From assembly GCF_023078275.1 (NCBI RefSeq), contig NC_062979.1, forward strand, positions 22,363,848-22,427,847: a DNA stretch of 64,000 nucleotides, given 5' to 3'. Origin of the DNA: Leguminivora glycinivorella. Lineage: Eukaryota > Arthropoda > Insecta > Lepidoptera > Tortricidae. Below, piece after piece: positions 44,981 to 55,862 of the stretch; position 1 is the first letter of the stretch, and every line of letters starts with the position of its first letter. Position numbers and translations under genes: made by a program. The notes beneath the pieces were generated by a model. The model saw only the letters and a list, made by a program, of their open reading frames with translations. It ran no database searches and was not told where the DNA came from.

Positions 44981-45319
44981 CAGCGTGTGGATTCCATACG
45001 GGCGAATAATGTACCCACTTATAGTATCTGATGGTACGAATCGTATAGGATAATCATTTTGTTAAAAAAGTGTTATTAATTAAGAGTAATTAATTTTTGA
45101 ATTCTGGCCAAGCAGCAACGTACACCATCCAATTAATTTGGCATGATATAAACGTCATGTCGTAATGACGTTTAGGTAGGTAAGCCAATTGATGTGGACA
45201 TAATACATTGCGTGCTGAATTATTACGTATGAAAAAAAAATTCATCTATTTAAAAAAAATCATTTATGTCCAATACTAATCGTTATTCAAATATTCGCCT
45301 GTATGGAATACACACGCTG
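44981..45319. mobile_element. TA-flanked MITE, 339 bp
   Basis: CAGCGTGTGGATTCCATACG (left) and CAGCGTGTGTATTCCATACA (right, complement), then GGCGAATA on both, flanked by TA at 44979 and 45320. Tc1/mariner-type MITE without transposase. Confidence 0.82.
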
Positions 45320-45765
45320 TATTTCAACGAACATAGCCGTACTCAATACAAGATTTAATGAAATCGTCTCGATGGAAAAAAATTGCAAAGATTGGTCTGG
45401 AGTTCGTCATTAAACGGTTCTATATCGTTCAATTACTCACTTAGTTGTCTTTAATTAATATAACAATAACAAAAATAAATATCTAAAACACTAACGAAAC
45501 ATTTTGCAGAAATAATGCATCTTTCTATTTTATTTTAATATTTTTCCGTACTTTTCGTACCTAGTCGCCCTCTTTTAGTGACATCGCGCTCTCACTTACT
45601 CCCATACGAATAGACAGTGTACGCTAGAGTCAAGGCCATTGTGTGTTGTCAGCGTCTTAAGCTTAATTATAGAGAAAACGTCAAAATTGATGAGTAAAAT
45701 TCTTACCACATGGTGAACTTAACCTTTTATTACTTGTCTATACAATATGTAAGGCGAGGCGAGGA

Positions 45766-46306
45766 CAAAAAAAACGGCCAAGAGCGTGTCGGGCCAAGCT
45801 CAGTGTAGGGTTCCGTATTTTTCTCAAAAACTACTGAACCTATCAAGTTCAAAACAATTTTCCTAGAAAGTCTTTATAAAGTTCTACTTTTGGGATTTTT
45901 TTCATATTTTTTAAACATATGGTTCAAAAGTTAGAGGGGGGGGACGCACTTTTTTTTCCTTTAGGAGCGATTATTTCCGAAAATATTAATATTATCAAAA
46001 AACGATCTTAGTAAACCCTTATTCATTTTTAAATACCTATCCAACAATATATCACACGTTGGGGTTGGAATGAAAAAAAATATCAGCTCCCACTTTACAT
46101 GTAGGGGGGGTACCTTAATAAAACATTTTTTTCCATTTTTTATTTTTGCACTTTGTTGGCGTGATTGATATACATATTGGTACCAAATTTCAGCTTTCTA
46201 GTGCTAACGGTTACAGAGATTATCCGCGGACGGACGGACGGACGGACGGACAGACAGACATGGCGAAACTATAAGGGTCCCTAGTTGACTACGGAACCCT
46301 AAAAAG
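45766..46306 (+). repeat. Family X repeat, copy 3
   Basis: AAACGGCCAAGAGCGTGTCG to CTACGGAACCCTAAAAA, with five GGAC units at 46229-46250. Nearly colinear with 10660-11242 but lacking the TAGTTTTTCG bases early on. Confidence 0.8.
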
Positions 46307-46387
46307 GGTTCATGAATCTGTGCGCATCTCTGTGATCGGTGTAGACAAGTTTAGTGAAAAATATACTCACTACTTTAATCCACAATG

Positions 46388-46716
46388 CGCTGGTAGCCTA
46401 GTGGTAAGAGCGTGCGACTTTCGATCCGGAGGTTACGGGTTCGAACCCCGGCTCGTACCAATGAGTTTTTTGGAACATACGAGTATGTGCGAAATGTCAT
46501 TTGATATTTGCCAGTCGCTTTTCAGTGAAGGAAAACATCGTTAGGAAACCGGACTAATTCCAATAAGGCCTAGTTACCCTTCGGGTGGGAAGGTCAGATG
46601 GCAGTCGCTTTCGTAAAACTAGCCCGCCAAATCTTGGTATTAGTTGTCAAAGCGAACCCCAGGCTCCCATGAGCCGTGGCAAATGGCGGGATAACGCAAG
46701 GAGGATGATGATGATG
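46388..46716 (+). mobile_element. SINE-A with 16-bp target duplication
   Basis: Flanked by ACTTTAATCCACAATG at 46372-46387 and 46717-46732, a perfect 16-bp duplication typical of LINE-mediated insertion. Complete tRNA-like head (GGTAGCCTAGTGGTAAGAGC, GGTTCGAACCCC) and a GATGATGATGATG tail. Confidence 0.92.
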
Positions 46717-47069
46717 ACTTTAATCCACAATGAAAATTAACATTAACAATATTTGATCCTTGCACATTTTCCTAACAAGTTTTACTAAGCTTTAGATTTC
46801 AATGAATTTGATTTAGATACAATAATACTGGATATCAGTGTCCAAAATAACATTTCTGTTTGAAGAAACGTCACTATTGACACTGACAAATCGGTATTAT
46901 ATGCGTAATATTATGTATGATTATATCACAGTGACACCTTAATCACATCTTCGAATCTTTGTTCGAATGAGTATTTTTTTAAATTCTTTATCTGATAGTA
47001 GTCATGTGTATGTTACTGTAGGTGTTGCAGGTATACAGGTACATGTTGTGTGTTTTAGTACACATGGCG

Positions 47070-47225
47070 CTATTTTATCGCACTAGTGAGGAGTGATTTA
47101 TTATGTATTATGTGTCTAAGTATGTCGAAACTTCAAATGACTAAAGGTACTGAAAAACGTTTGTGCGATACTCACGCCACTCGTTCCGAACTTCCTCTTT
47201 TCCGAACTTGTATTGTAATGAACTA
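47070..47225 (+). repeat. Diverged CGCACTAGTG repeat
   Basis: Shares CGCACTAGTG, CGAAACTTC, GCGATACTC and CTTGTATTGTAATG in the same order with 16035-16215. Confidence 0.45.
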
Positions 47226-47784
47226 TTATGTTAGTACTTATATTGAGACGGCTCTTCAATGTCCTACAATTTTTAAGTTATGTTTTTTTTTTTCGGCTCA
47301 CTTTTAATTATACCTACATAGTTTATGGAGAATTGAAATAAAAAACGTTATAAGTATCAAAACGTCTCAGTATAATTTAATTACCGCTTCAAGATATCTT
47401 TGTACAGTTTTATACAAAACAATAATTTTTATTACGTCTAATAATTACAATCCAAAAATTACATTTATTTAAGTTTATAATTGTTAAACCTAATATCACG
47501 ATTTAGCTTAAATATAGAATAATAGGTACGTAAAGCGATTAGTAGCGATACCACGAGTTAGATACTGACATAATCCATTGTGTTTGCGTAACTTAGGGTC
47601 TCCCCAAACGTATCGACTCGAAAATTCGGAATCGGCTTTTGCTGACCATAAATCTACCGCGTCGATAGCTTTGGTGAGACCCTTATTTTTTTTGTACAGT
47701 CGGGTTCAGATACATCTACACACACGAACAAAAATATCTGAACACTGATTTTAACTTTCACGATTATTACACATAATTATTTTT

Positions 47785-48172
47785 AAATTCGGGACTTAAT
47801 CGCGTATGACTACATATTAAACTGACCTCCAACGTTTCAGGGACGGCGTTGTCCCCGTGGTCTCGGAGAAGACTGACTTGAAATGACATCAACACCTGAC
47901 AGCCGCGCGAGTTTTTCGAACTACCCGCACTTGTCATTCATAAGTGTAAGCGGAAAATAATAACGACAGTCGTTAAATCGAATATCGTCAGTGTTGTGTG
48001 TCGACAGAGTAACATCCCTAGTGCGCAAACAGTTCAAGTTGATAATCAAAACCAAGTGCGGGTAGTTCGAGCCAGTCTTCTCCGAGACCACGGGGTCAAC
48101 GCCGTCCCTGAAACGTTGGAGGTTAGTATAATATGTAGTCATACGCGATTAAGTCCCGATTTTAAAAATAAT
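47785..48172. mobile_element. Long palindromic MITE, GGGACTTAATCGCGTAT family
   Basis: CGGGACTTAATCGCGTATGA at 47788 pairs with TCATACGCGATTAAGTCCCG at 48139. Inner arms CTCCAACGTTTCAGGGACGG and CCGTCCCTGAAACGTTGGAG extend the pairing, and GAACTACCCGCACTTG pairs with CAAGTGCGGGTAGTTC. Arms total over 150 bp. It resembles 17775-18280 only at the ends and in the ACGTTTC block. Confidence 0.85.
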
Positions 48173-48470
48173 TATATCTGAACACGCTTTTATGTTCATA
48201 TTATTAGAGTCGTATTTAAATCCTTAGTAACTGTTTCGATGTAATTGAACGCTACTCTGTGTTTTCACATTATTAAATCCGATATCGAATGTAGGACTAA
48301 GATCCTATTTATAATTAAGGGGCCATATTTGACATTTTCTTTTACATCCTTCCTACATCCGATATCGGATCGGATAATGTGAAAACGCTCATACTCGCTA
48401 TTACACCCCATACATTATTAATATTTAGTGCGAGCGTGAAGTATTAAAAAATAGTTATACAAACCCTACT

Positions 48471-48714
48471 ATAGTATTTTTCAACTGGGATGTCCTTTGG
48501 CACTTAAAAAAAATCCGAATTAGGCACGCACACTATGTTCGCAAAATATATTTTTTTTAATAATTTATGATTTGATGTAAATACATACTTTTTTTTTCAT
48601 TTTTTTACGTCAGAATATAAATTATTTTTTTAAAATATCTTGCGAACATAGTATGCTTAATTCGGATTATTTTCGAGTGTCATTGAACTTATCCCAGTTG
48701 AAAAATACTATAAA
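48471..48714. mobile_element. Fold-back MITE with TAGTATTTTTCAACTGGG ends
   Basis: TAGTATTTTTCAACTGGGAT at 48473 and its complement ATCCCAGTTGAAAAATACTA at ~48692; further pairing through AATCCGAATTA / TAATTCGGATT and CTATGTTCGCAA / TTGCGAACATAG. AT-rich centre. Confidence 0.82.
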
Positions 48715-49440
48715 TATGCCAGTTTCTAACTCATGATAAAGCTTATATGTAGGTTTATACCAATAACTTTAACATCGCAAACATAGATTATATTACATCT
48801 TTCCATTATATTGTTAGAAAGCACATCAATTTTACATCAACATACTTGCTTTCAGCTATAAATAATATATTCCAAAAAGCAAAAATAAAATCCGGCCAAT
48901 AATAATAACTCTGAATACCTACAACAGATTGTTTAAAAAGCTGAAACGAATAATAAGTTAAGTATTTTATTTAATGACTATTTTAAGGAAAAAGACTTGT
49001 AAATAAGGTTATAAGTATTTTAAATTATCATTACTAGTTTACATTACTATAATGATTATATGAAACCATGAAATCATCTTAAACTATTTGGTGTTGTTTT
49101 ACAGTGACTGTGAACTTCATTCACATCTCGAATAAACTTTGTAAAATACGATTAATATTAAATTTAAATATTTGAAAAGTTTTCCATTATCAGACTCAAC
49201 ATTTTCACGCCATTTTTGTACAAAATATTGTTTCGATTCGTACATTATAAGTGTCGTACCAACATTTATACCACACTAGATTACGTATGTGAAAATTGAC
49301 AGAACGGTACGTTATTCAGTGTTTCTATTTACAGATTTATATAAATACTTGTTACAACATTGAAGCCTTAAAAACTAGGAAAGGCTCATTTACACAGTGC
49401 GAGAACTCGTATTCGAGTTTCATTATATTACGGTACCTAC
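48715..49440. other. No gene recognised
   Basis: AT-rich; nothing recognised. Confidence 0.4.
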
Positions 49441-49444
49441 AGAT

Positions 49445-49673
49445 GTGGTGCGAAAAGCTTTTCCTTCGCATTTTTCCAGAAACGTTCGTATTTGTCATGC
49501 TCGCACTAAGTACATCAGGGTGGCTAGCCGAATGGCACAAACGCTCACGAAACGCTCACGAAACGAAGCGCTAGTAGATATCTATCTCTATCGCGCTTGC
49601 GTATTGGCGCGACAGAGCCAGCGGCGTATCGCTTTCGTTTGGCGTCGGAGAAATGCCATTCGGCTACGGGGCC
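49445..49673. mobile_element. Fold-back MITE just downstream of the Toll gene
   Basis: 49514-49673 opens CAGGGTGGCTAGCCGAATGG and closes CCATTCGGCTACGGGGCCTG. The adjacent 49455-49505 module (CTTTTCCTTCGCATTTTTCC, AACGTTCGTATTTGTCATGC) is shared with 9832-9890. It ends ~120 bp past the Toll stop codon, so it could affect the 3' untranslated region. Confidence 0.68.
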
Positions 49674-49791
49674 TGTATCTGTATGTGCGCTGAATTGTAT
49701 GTAGCCTCAACAGTCTGCAATGTAACTAAAATCGCAAGCGAGTTCGCGCGTCGTCTAAATAGGCCTCAAAACAGGGGGTAAGTAATGTGCC

Positions 49792-52700
49792 TCAAACAAA
49801 ATAAGTGCGGCCTTTTCCCGAAGCGCTGGCCGCTATAGAGCGCGGAACAGTGGGGGAAATATCTTCTACCCGGGAATATACGTGACCGGCGCCCGGGGAC
49901 CTCAGGTCATAATTAAACCGAGGACATGTCCGGTTGTCGATGGACATGTAGCTATTGTTCGAGTGCTCCCCCTCTCCGAACGTGTTCTCCGACGACGGCG
50001 AACTCTCGTTGTTAGACGATTCGCCGTCCCTCTTACAATACTGCAAGGAATTTGAGAAATTCTGCTTTGAGCAACTATCGTTTGTGACCGGCATCGTTGT
50101 GTACCTCAGCGTCGGCATCGCCCGAGACTTCTTGAACATACTCTGCTCCGAGCCTTTAACTGTAATAATAGTATCCGTCGAATTCAGTAATGCCACAAAT
50201 CTGTCCCAAAACCGCGGGTCGCCCCAGGACACGTTCTTAAACTTATCTAATACGAAACAGAGCTCGTCGTTTATTTGGTTGTTATCTACTAACTTAATAA
50301 ATATCACTTTGTTCAAATCACTCCTGTTTAAAGATTTTAAGTAACTGTAGAATATGTTTTTGAAATGTATGTCGCAGAGATCACCGCAGATAAAATTGGT
50401 CGTAATGACGATGATTAACCTCTTGGATAATTTGGAACTTTTTGAGAAACTGTCAATTGTCAGAATGTTCAGCGGTGACTCATTCCTAATAGGCTTCTTC
50501 GAAATCATTTTCCTAAACTCTAGCTCCGACATTATGTTATGATTCACGAAGTTATTATCTTTGGTATTACATATCACGTAGTAATCGTACATGTGGTTCG
50601 GGTTGCCGTCCAAAACGTGGTCGACATCCGGGCACGAGTGTTCCTTGAACAACGGGACTCCGTATTTCGTATAGAACCAGTCGCTGACTTCATACCGGAA
50701 AGCGTAAAATATAGCACCTATGAGACAAATTACTACAAGGATAATTATCACGCCGCAAATTACCGCGAAATAATTGTTTGGAAGAAATATAGATTTAGAA
50801 ACGATCTCGTCTTTTACAACAGTGGGATCGCTAATGGAGCCCATGTACTCTTTGCAGTGACTCAGAACAGAAGCAATTGTTATTTTCGTAGGCTTGCCCT
50901 CGGTATCAGTGCATAACATTTTTTCCGGGTCATTTGGATCGCGGCGCAACCACGAGTCTAGTTCCGCTATACTCTTACAGTCGCAAGAATATTGGTTGCC
51001 TTCGATAGAAACATGAGCTAAACTTTTAGAGGACGACGCTAACAGTTTCCAAGGAAAAAAGTTTACAAGTTTGTTGTCGTCTATTCTGAGCACTGAAAGG
51101 GATTTCAGAGAGGAAAACGTATTATTCGCAACGTGAACGATCGCATTGTGATCCAAATATAATTCATTCAAATTATTCAGATGTAAAAATTCGTCTCCTT
51201 TTAATTCGACTAATTTATTGTTTTCTAAATGTAGAACTCGGAGCGAATCGACGCCTTTGAAAGTTTGGTTATTAACTTCACTCAACTTTGTATTATTCAG
51301 GTATAAAACCTGTAGCTTCTTTTTACCTATGAAAACGTGATTTCCCAGGTGACTGATATCGTTTCCATCTAAGTATATCTCAGTAGCGTCCATCGGAATT
51401 CTGTTCGGGACTTCTGTGTAGCCGGCATTCGAACAGTCGACTACGTTCGCATTCCAAGTGATATCATGATAGCATCTACAGTTGATCGGGCATATCATCT
51501 CACAATCGCACGCGACGAAATCACAGCAATGGCAGAGAGCGAAGCAATGGCTCTCGTACGGGCAAAGGAAGTCAGAAGGCGACATGTCTATTATAGTTTT
51601 CTTTTCTTTAGTGCGCGAGTACACGAGCGAACACAGCGATTTATCTAAATCTAGAACCCTCGGGTATTGACGAGTGTGACTCAAATAATTAATGCGTTGA
51701 ATCCATTCCATCGAACAATCACACACAAATGGGTTTTCACTTATAAAGAACTCTGGCAGGTCGCTATCTTCATCTATTTGATCTAACCTAAATGCATTCA
51801 TGTCAAGTTGGATCAGTTTGTTATTATTTAACGTCACAATGGACAGTCTTTGTAGTTTTGAAAACGTGCCGACTTGGATGTGGTGTAAATTGTTATGGTT
51901 CAAATAAAGTTTCTCCACCGATTTCGGTATTGAAGTCACTGTGAGCTGGGAAATGTTGTTGAAACTGAGGTCTAGCAGTTTTATATTAACATCAGTATTC
52001 ATGTCGTCGTTGATAAAGTTTTCAATGTAATTTTTATGTAGATCGAGCCATTCTAAGCTATTGGGAAAACTTCTGAAATCGAAAGACATAATTTTATTTT
52101 GGGACATATTGAGCCAAACCAGACTGTTAAGGGTGCTGAAAATACCATCAAAATTGGTTATTTCGTTGCCATCCATGCGTAATAATTTTAGATTCACGTT
52201 TCTACGGAAGCAACCGGGAGCGACGTGTTTGATGTTATTGGAGGCTAAATTGAGCACCTGTAGCTGGGGCAGATGCTCGAAAGTGTCGTCGTTTAAATAT
52301 GTTACTTTGTTATCAACTAAGCGCAGCCCGAAAAGTTCGGAGAGGCCGCGGAAGTTATCCCGGTTCAGGTGGGTTATGTTGTTGTTACCGATGTCCAATG
52401 ACCTCAGCGAGCGGAGCTTGCGAATCGAGACAGGCATAGCCGATAACAGATTATCGTTCAAACCCAAGTCTTCAATGGCCGTCATGTTATCAAAGGCGTT
52501 CTCGTCTATGTGCTTTATTAAATTGTTGTCTATAAATAGTTCGTGCAAAACATGCAAGTCAGTGAAGAGATGGGAATGAATGTGCGTTAGTTTATTGTTG
52601 GATAAAGTCAATGAGTGCAAATTTCGTAACTCTTCAAATGCGTGCTCGTCAATATAACTGATATCGTTATGATCTAAATTTAACTTCTGTAAACTGTACA

Positions 52701-53769
52701 AGTCTGGGAATAGATAACGGTCAATTTTATTTAACCGATTATACGATAAGTTTAATATGACCAATCGAAGTAATCCTTTGAAGGTACCCCTATTCACCCA
52801 TTTACTAGTCAGTGCATTTTGTGATAAGTCTAAAATTTGTAGATGTTCTAACCCATTAAAAAGGGCCGGAGGCAATACTTTCACAGTATTATTACTGAAA
52901 TAAATCTCTTTTAGAGACTTCGTATCTGCGAATAAATCGGGTGGAACTTCGTTCAAAAAGTTACTAGATAAGTTTAAGACCTGTAGGCTGAGCAACCCTT
53001 GAAAGGCATTATCTTCTAGGGTAGAAATGGCATTGTTTTGCAAAAATAGTTTAGAAAGCGAACGCAACTTAGACAAACTATTGTCAGTAATTACAATTAA
53101 GTCATTATACGACAAGTCAAGCACTTCTATAACTAAATTACAACTTCTTACGCTTAAGTTTTGTTCTCTAAACGAATCCGAAAATCCGATAGTCTTTATG
53201 TTTTGCAAATGGTTGTTCGTCAAATTTAAAGTTTTCAAACTGTAGAGCGAGCAGAAAGTTTCTGTTTTGGTGCTCCAGATGTTGTTGTCGCTGAGGTTGA
53301 GGTCGATGAGCTCGTTGAGGCCGGCGAAGGCCTGCTCGTGGATCTCCATGGTCATCGCGGACCACTCGTTGTTGTAGGTGGTCACGTGGAGGCGCTTCAG
53401 GTCCTTGAAGTTCTCAAAGGCCCGCGCGGGAATCTGTCGCAGCTTACACTTGTCGACGACCAACTCCCGCAATTTCGACAAGTTGGTATGTTTACTTTTC
53501 TTCTCCGTGTGAGTGGTTAGAGTGCTCTCGAAGAAGAGAATCTCGCTGCACTGGACGTGCAGCGCCGTGATTTCCTCGTAGTGGGTGCGGGAGATGTTCT
53601 GCAGCAGCAGATCCATGCCGCTGATGGTTCGGATCTGGCAGAACAGCACCGCGTCCTCAGAGTCCGTCTCCTGGCGGAACCCGCACTCGTGGGGCTCGCC
53701 GGCGACCACATTATACAACAACACATACACTAACAGACGAAAAGTTCTTCGGCAAGTTTTCATTGGCAT
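49792..53769 (-). CDS. Toll-family receptor with diverged TIR domain
   Basis: An intronless 1325-residue type I membrane receptor of the long insect Toll group (18-wheeler/Toll-6/Toll-7/Tollo type). Signal peptide 1-24; leucine-rich repeats ~95-675 with a NNIWS motif at 163-167; first C-terminal cap ~680-738; Cys-rich linker; N-terminal cap ~759-780 (CPINCRCY); a second repeat block ~785-920; second cap 926-973 (YSCDCKS); membrane span ~1000-1024. The TIR-like region (~1059-1196) keeps a box-1-like YDYYVICNTKD and a box-3-like RFWDRF, but I see no R-D-x-x-P-G BB loop. A Ser/Asn-rich tail follows. Such receptors sense Spaetzle-type ligands or act in cell-cell adhesion. M1 and M3 are both possible starts. 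Codons 1-~165 are clearly GC-richer than those after. Receptor identity is firm; the exact orthologue is not. Confidence 0.95.
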   Translation of the reverse strand: MPMKTCRRTFRLLVYVLLYNVVAGEPHECGFRQETDSEDAVLFCQIRTISGMDLLLQNISRTHYEEITALHVQCSEILFFESTLTTHTEKKSKHTNLSKLRELVVDKCKLRQIPARAFENFKDLKRLHVTTYNNEWSAMTMEIHEQAFAGLNELIDLNLSDNNIWSTKTETFCSLYSLKTLNLTNNHLQNIKTIGFSDSFREQNLSVRSCNLVIEVLDLSYNDLIVITDNSLSKLRSLSKLFLQNNAISTLEDNAFQGLLSLQVLNLSSNFLNEVPPDLFADTKSLKEIYFSNNTVKVLPPALFNGLEHLQILDLSQNALTSKWVNRGTFKGLLRLVILNLSYNRLNKIDRYLFPDLYSLQKLNLDHNDISYIDEHAFEELRNLHSLTLSNNKLTHIHSHLFTDLHVLHELFIDNNLIKHIDENAFDNMTAIEDLGLNDNLLSAMPVSIRKLRSLRSLDIGNNNITHLNRDNFRGLSELFGLRLVDNKVTYLNDDTFEHLPQLQVLNLASNNIKHVAPGCFRRNVNLKLLRMDGNEITNFDGIFSTLNSLVWLNMSQNKIMSFDFRSFPNSLEWLDLHKNYIENFINDDMNTDVNIKLLDLSFNNISQLTVTSIPKSVEKLYLNHNNLHHIQVGTFSKLQRLSIVTLNNNKLIQLDMNAFRLDQIDEDSDLPEFFISENPFVCDCSMEWIQRINYLSHTRQYPRVLDLDKSLCSLVYSRTKEKKTIIDMSPSDFLCPYESHCFALCHCCDFVACDCEMICPINCRCYHDITWNANVVDCSNAGYTEVPNRIPMDATEIYLDGNDISHLGNHVFIGKKKLQVLYLNNTKLSEVNNQTFKGVDSLRVLHLENNKLVELKGDEFLHLNNLNELYLDHNAIVHVANNTFSSLKSLSVLRIDDNKLVNFFPWKLLASSSKSLAHVSIEGNQYSCDCKSIAELDSWLRRDPNDPEKMLCTDTEGKPTKITIASVLSHCKEYMGSISDPTVVKDEIVSKSIFLPNNYFAVICGVIIILVVICLIGAIFYAFRYEVSDWFYTKYGVPLFKEHSCPDVDHVLDGNPNHMYDYYVICNTKDNNFVNHNIMSELEFRKMISKKPIRNESPLNILTIDSFSKSSKLSKRLIIVITTNFICGDLCDIHFKNIFYSYLKSLNRSDLNKVIFIKLVDNNQINDELCFVLDKFKNVSWGDPRFWDRFVALLNSTDTIITVKGSEQSMFKKSRAMPTLRYTTMPVTNDSCSKQNFSNSLQYCKRDGESSNNESSPSSENTFGEGEHSNNSYMSIDNRTCPRFNYDLRSPGAGHVYSRVEDISPTVPRSIAASASGKGRTYFV

Positions 53770-53960
53770 TTTACGGTACGCGAGCGACGCGGCTGTGCCA
53801 TTTAAGCGTTGATCGCATCATAAATATTCACGCGGCGTGAACGACATCGCGGGCGCGCGGAGTGAACGCGGGCGGTCGGGACGGCGGCTGGCCACCGACT
53901 GAGCGCGCCAACTGGCTCCGCCCCCAGGCCCCGCCGCCCGCCCGGCGCCTACTAACTTCA
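53770..53960 (-). promoter_or_regulatory. CpG-rich promoter / 5' UTR of the Toll gene
   Basis: Immediately upstream of the start codon the sequence becomes strongly GC- and CpG-rich (CGCGGGCGCGCGGAGTGAAC, GGCCCCGCCGCCCGCCCGG), returning to AT-rich beyond 53960. An AATATTTATG on the minus strand near 53818-53827 could serve as a weak TATA-like element. The start of transcription cannot be fixed from sequence. Confidence 0.5.
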
Positions 53961-55056
53961 TCTCATATTATCGAGGGTGCAAACCGTACAATTATCGGCA
54001 TTAATTATAAACTACGTTACAACGGCCAATTTCCGGGACTATGTTATGATTATTAACGCGAGCAAACAAGCTCTAAAACTTGTTTTTACTCGAACAATTT
54101 TCTAGAGTATAATATCGGGGAATATAGGGCAAACTTTTTTAAAGTGTGCTCCTTAAGCTAATATTACATCGGGCACACCTGTTGTGGAAACTTGGAACTT
54201 TTTACTCGGGTCCGGGTCTCGAAAATGAGATAAAAGCCTTGGCAAATAGTTTTGTGCACCACATGTTTTACGTTCCTTTTTTCGCGTGGAACGGTTAAAC
54301 TTAGTTTCCATGTAATGTGGTTCATGGAAAAAATTACTATCGAGCTCACTTTTATACACGCTAAGAAACTTTGTTATAAACATCAAGTTGGGTGGAAAGC
54401 GTTGAAACTAGGAATTTGAATGTAATTTTCACAACATTGCTATGACCGATCAAACTTTTTCATACTACAGTCCTCCGTAGTAAGTTCTATTTCGTCAATG
54501 TATCGTAATTTGATGGCGAATTTATCAATGAATTCATTCATAATTTTTCCATGCGCTTTTGCAGCTGATATAAATAAACCCTTAATCCTTTAGGTACCTT
54601 GTTAGTATAAACATACTATGCCTATAAATGATCTGTACTATGTAAATGTGATATTATCTGACAGATCAAATATTATCTGACATTTTTCAAAACATATGTG
54701 CATGAATTATCCACGTTACATATGTTCCTGTACGTTATACATATGTATGTGAGCTGCAAAATTTCATTGAAAAAATATTGAATGAATTCATTGATAAATT
54801 CCATTAGTACCTACACCTTATCTGTTTAGTTATTTTTAAGTTGTAATTTATTTGTAGGTGACAACTATTGCAATTACAATGCCGTTATTCTACTATCACA
54901 ACACGAGCTAGACTAACAAATAAAAACTGACAGCGCAGCGACATGGAAATGCGCGGAAACTCATTTGTATGCCATCCGTCTTTGAGGGGGTTCAGTTAAA
55001 AACTAGATAAGCGGACATTATGGTAAAGATCCTTGTTTAGGTTTACAAATCACTAA
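53961..55056. other. No gene recognised upstream of Toll
   Basis: AT-rich flank. Short inverted words around ATACATATGTATGTGAG (~54730) but no element or gene that I can support. Confidence 0.4.
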
Positions 55057-55213
55057 ATGTGAGTGTGTTTAGTAAAACGTCCCACTTTGTCGGTTACCAT
55101 TAAGGCGAGGTTTATATAGGTACTTACTTCTTTTTTATATGAATAAACCGACAAAGCGGCTTTATAACAATCGGCAAAGTGGGACGTTTTCCATTTTCCA
55201 GTGCACACTCACA
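55057..55213. mobile_element. Fold-back MITE (AAACGTCCCACTTTG)
   Basis: GTGAGTGTGTTTAGTAAAAC then GTCCCACTTTGTCGG at the left; CGGCAAAGTGGGACGTTTTC then GTGCACACTCAC at the right. About 155 bp. Confidence 0.78.
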
Positions 55214-55237
55214 AATTTACTTACTACAATACCAAGT

Positions 55238-55500
55238 CAGCAATTCCCGATTTTGATAAAATTTGGTAGGCTGAGAGAGTCCATGATGCTGAGCAAGATC
55301 CACTAGGTTTCCCAAAATGTCCCAAGCAGTTTGTATGAAACTTTCCTTTTTTGTTACCGAAAATGGATAGAAATCTGGTAACAAAAGAGGAAGGTTTCAT
55401 ACAAAGTACCTGGGACATTTTGGGAAACCTAGTGGATCTTGCTCAGCATCAAGGACTCTATCTGCCTAGTGCCTACCAATTTTCATCAAAATCGGAGACG
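55238..55500. mobile_element. Long palindrome / fold-back element, ~110-bp arms
   Basis: ATGCTGAGCAAGATCCACTA, GGTTTCCCAAAATGTCCCA and TTTGTATGAAAC in the left arm are matched in reverse by GTTTCATACAAAG, TGGGACATTTTGGGAAACC and TAGTGGATCTTGCTCAGCAT in the right arm. Outer pairing (CGATTTTGATAAAATTTGGT / CCAATTTTCATCAAAATCGG) extends the arms to ~110 bp. A distant relative may lie at 17930-18040. Confidence 0.82.
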
Positions 55501-55551
55501 TGAACCAAATGTACAAACTTTTCGGGAATTACTCAAGTACGAATTCATGAC

Positions 55552-55790
55552 GACGATCGGTCTGGCTCAGTCGGTAGTGACCCTGCCTGCTACGCCGCGG
55601 TCCCGGGTTCGAATCCCGGTAAGGGCATTTATTTGTGTGATGAGCACAGATAGTTCCTGAGTCACGGATGTTTTCTATGTATTTTTTTATCTATTTAAGT
55701 ATGTATATCGTCGCTTAGCACCCATAATACAAGCTTTGCTTAGTTTGGGGCTAAGTTGATCTGTGTAAGGTGTCCCCAATATTTATTTAT
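55552..55790 (+). mobile_element. SINE-B, GGTGTCCCC subfamily
   Basis: CGACGATCGGTCTGGCTCAG, B box GGGTTCGAATCCC, TTATTTGTGTGATGAGCACA, TATCGTCGCTTAGCACCCAT, GGGGCTAAGTTGATCTGTGT and GGTGTCCCC. Complete head and body. Confidence 0.88.
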
Positions 55791-55862
55791 TTAGTTATCG
55801 TCATAGTAGATTATTTAAGTAGCTATACCGTTACCTAGTTAATCCATGCGTTATATCGGTAC

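Noticed and set aside
49955..53245. Plus-strand ORFs up to 172 codons opposite the Toll gene
   Set aside because: Shadows of the Toll coding strand, without domains.
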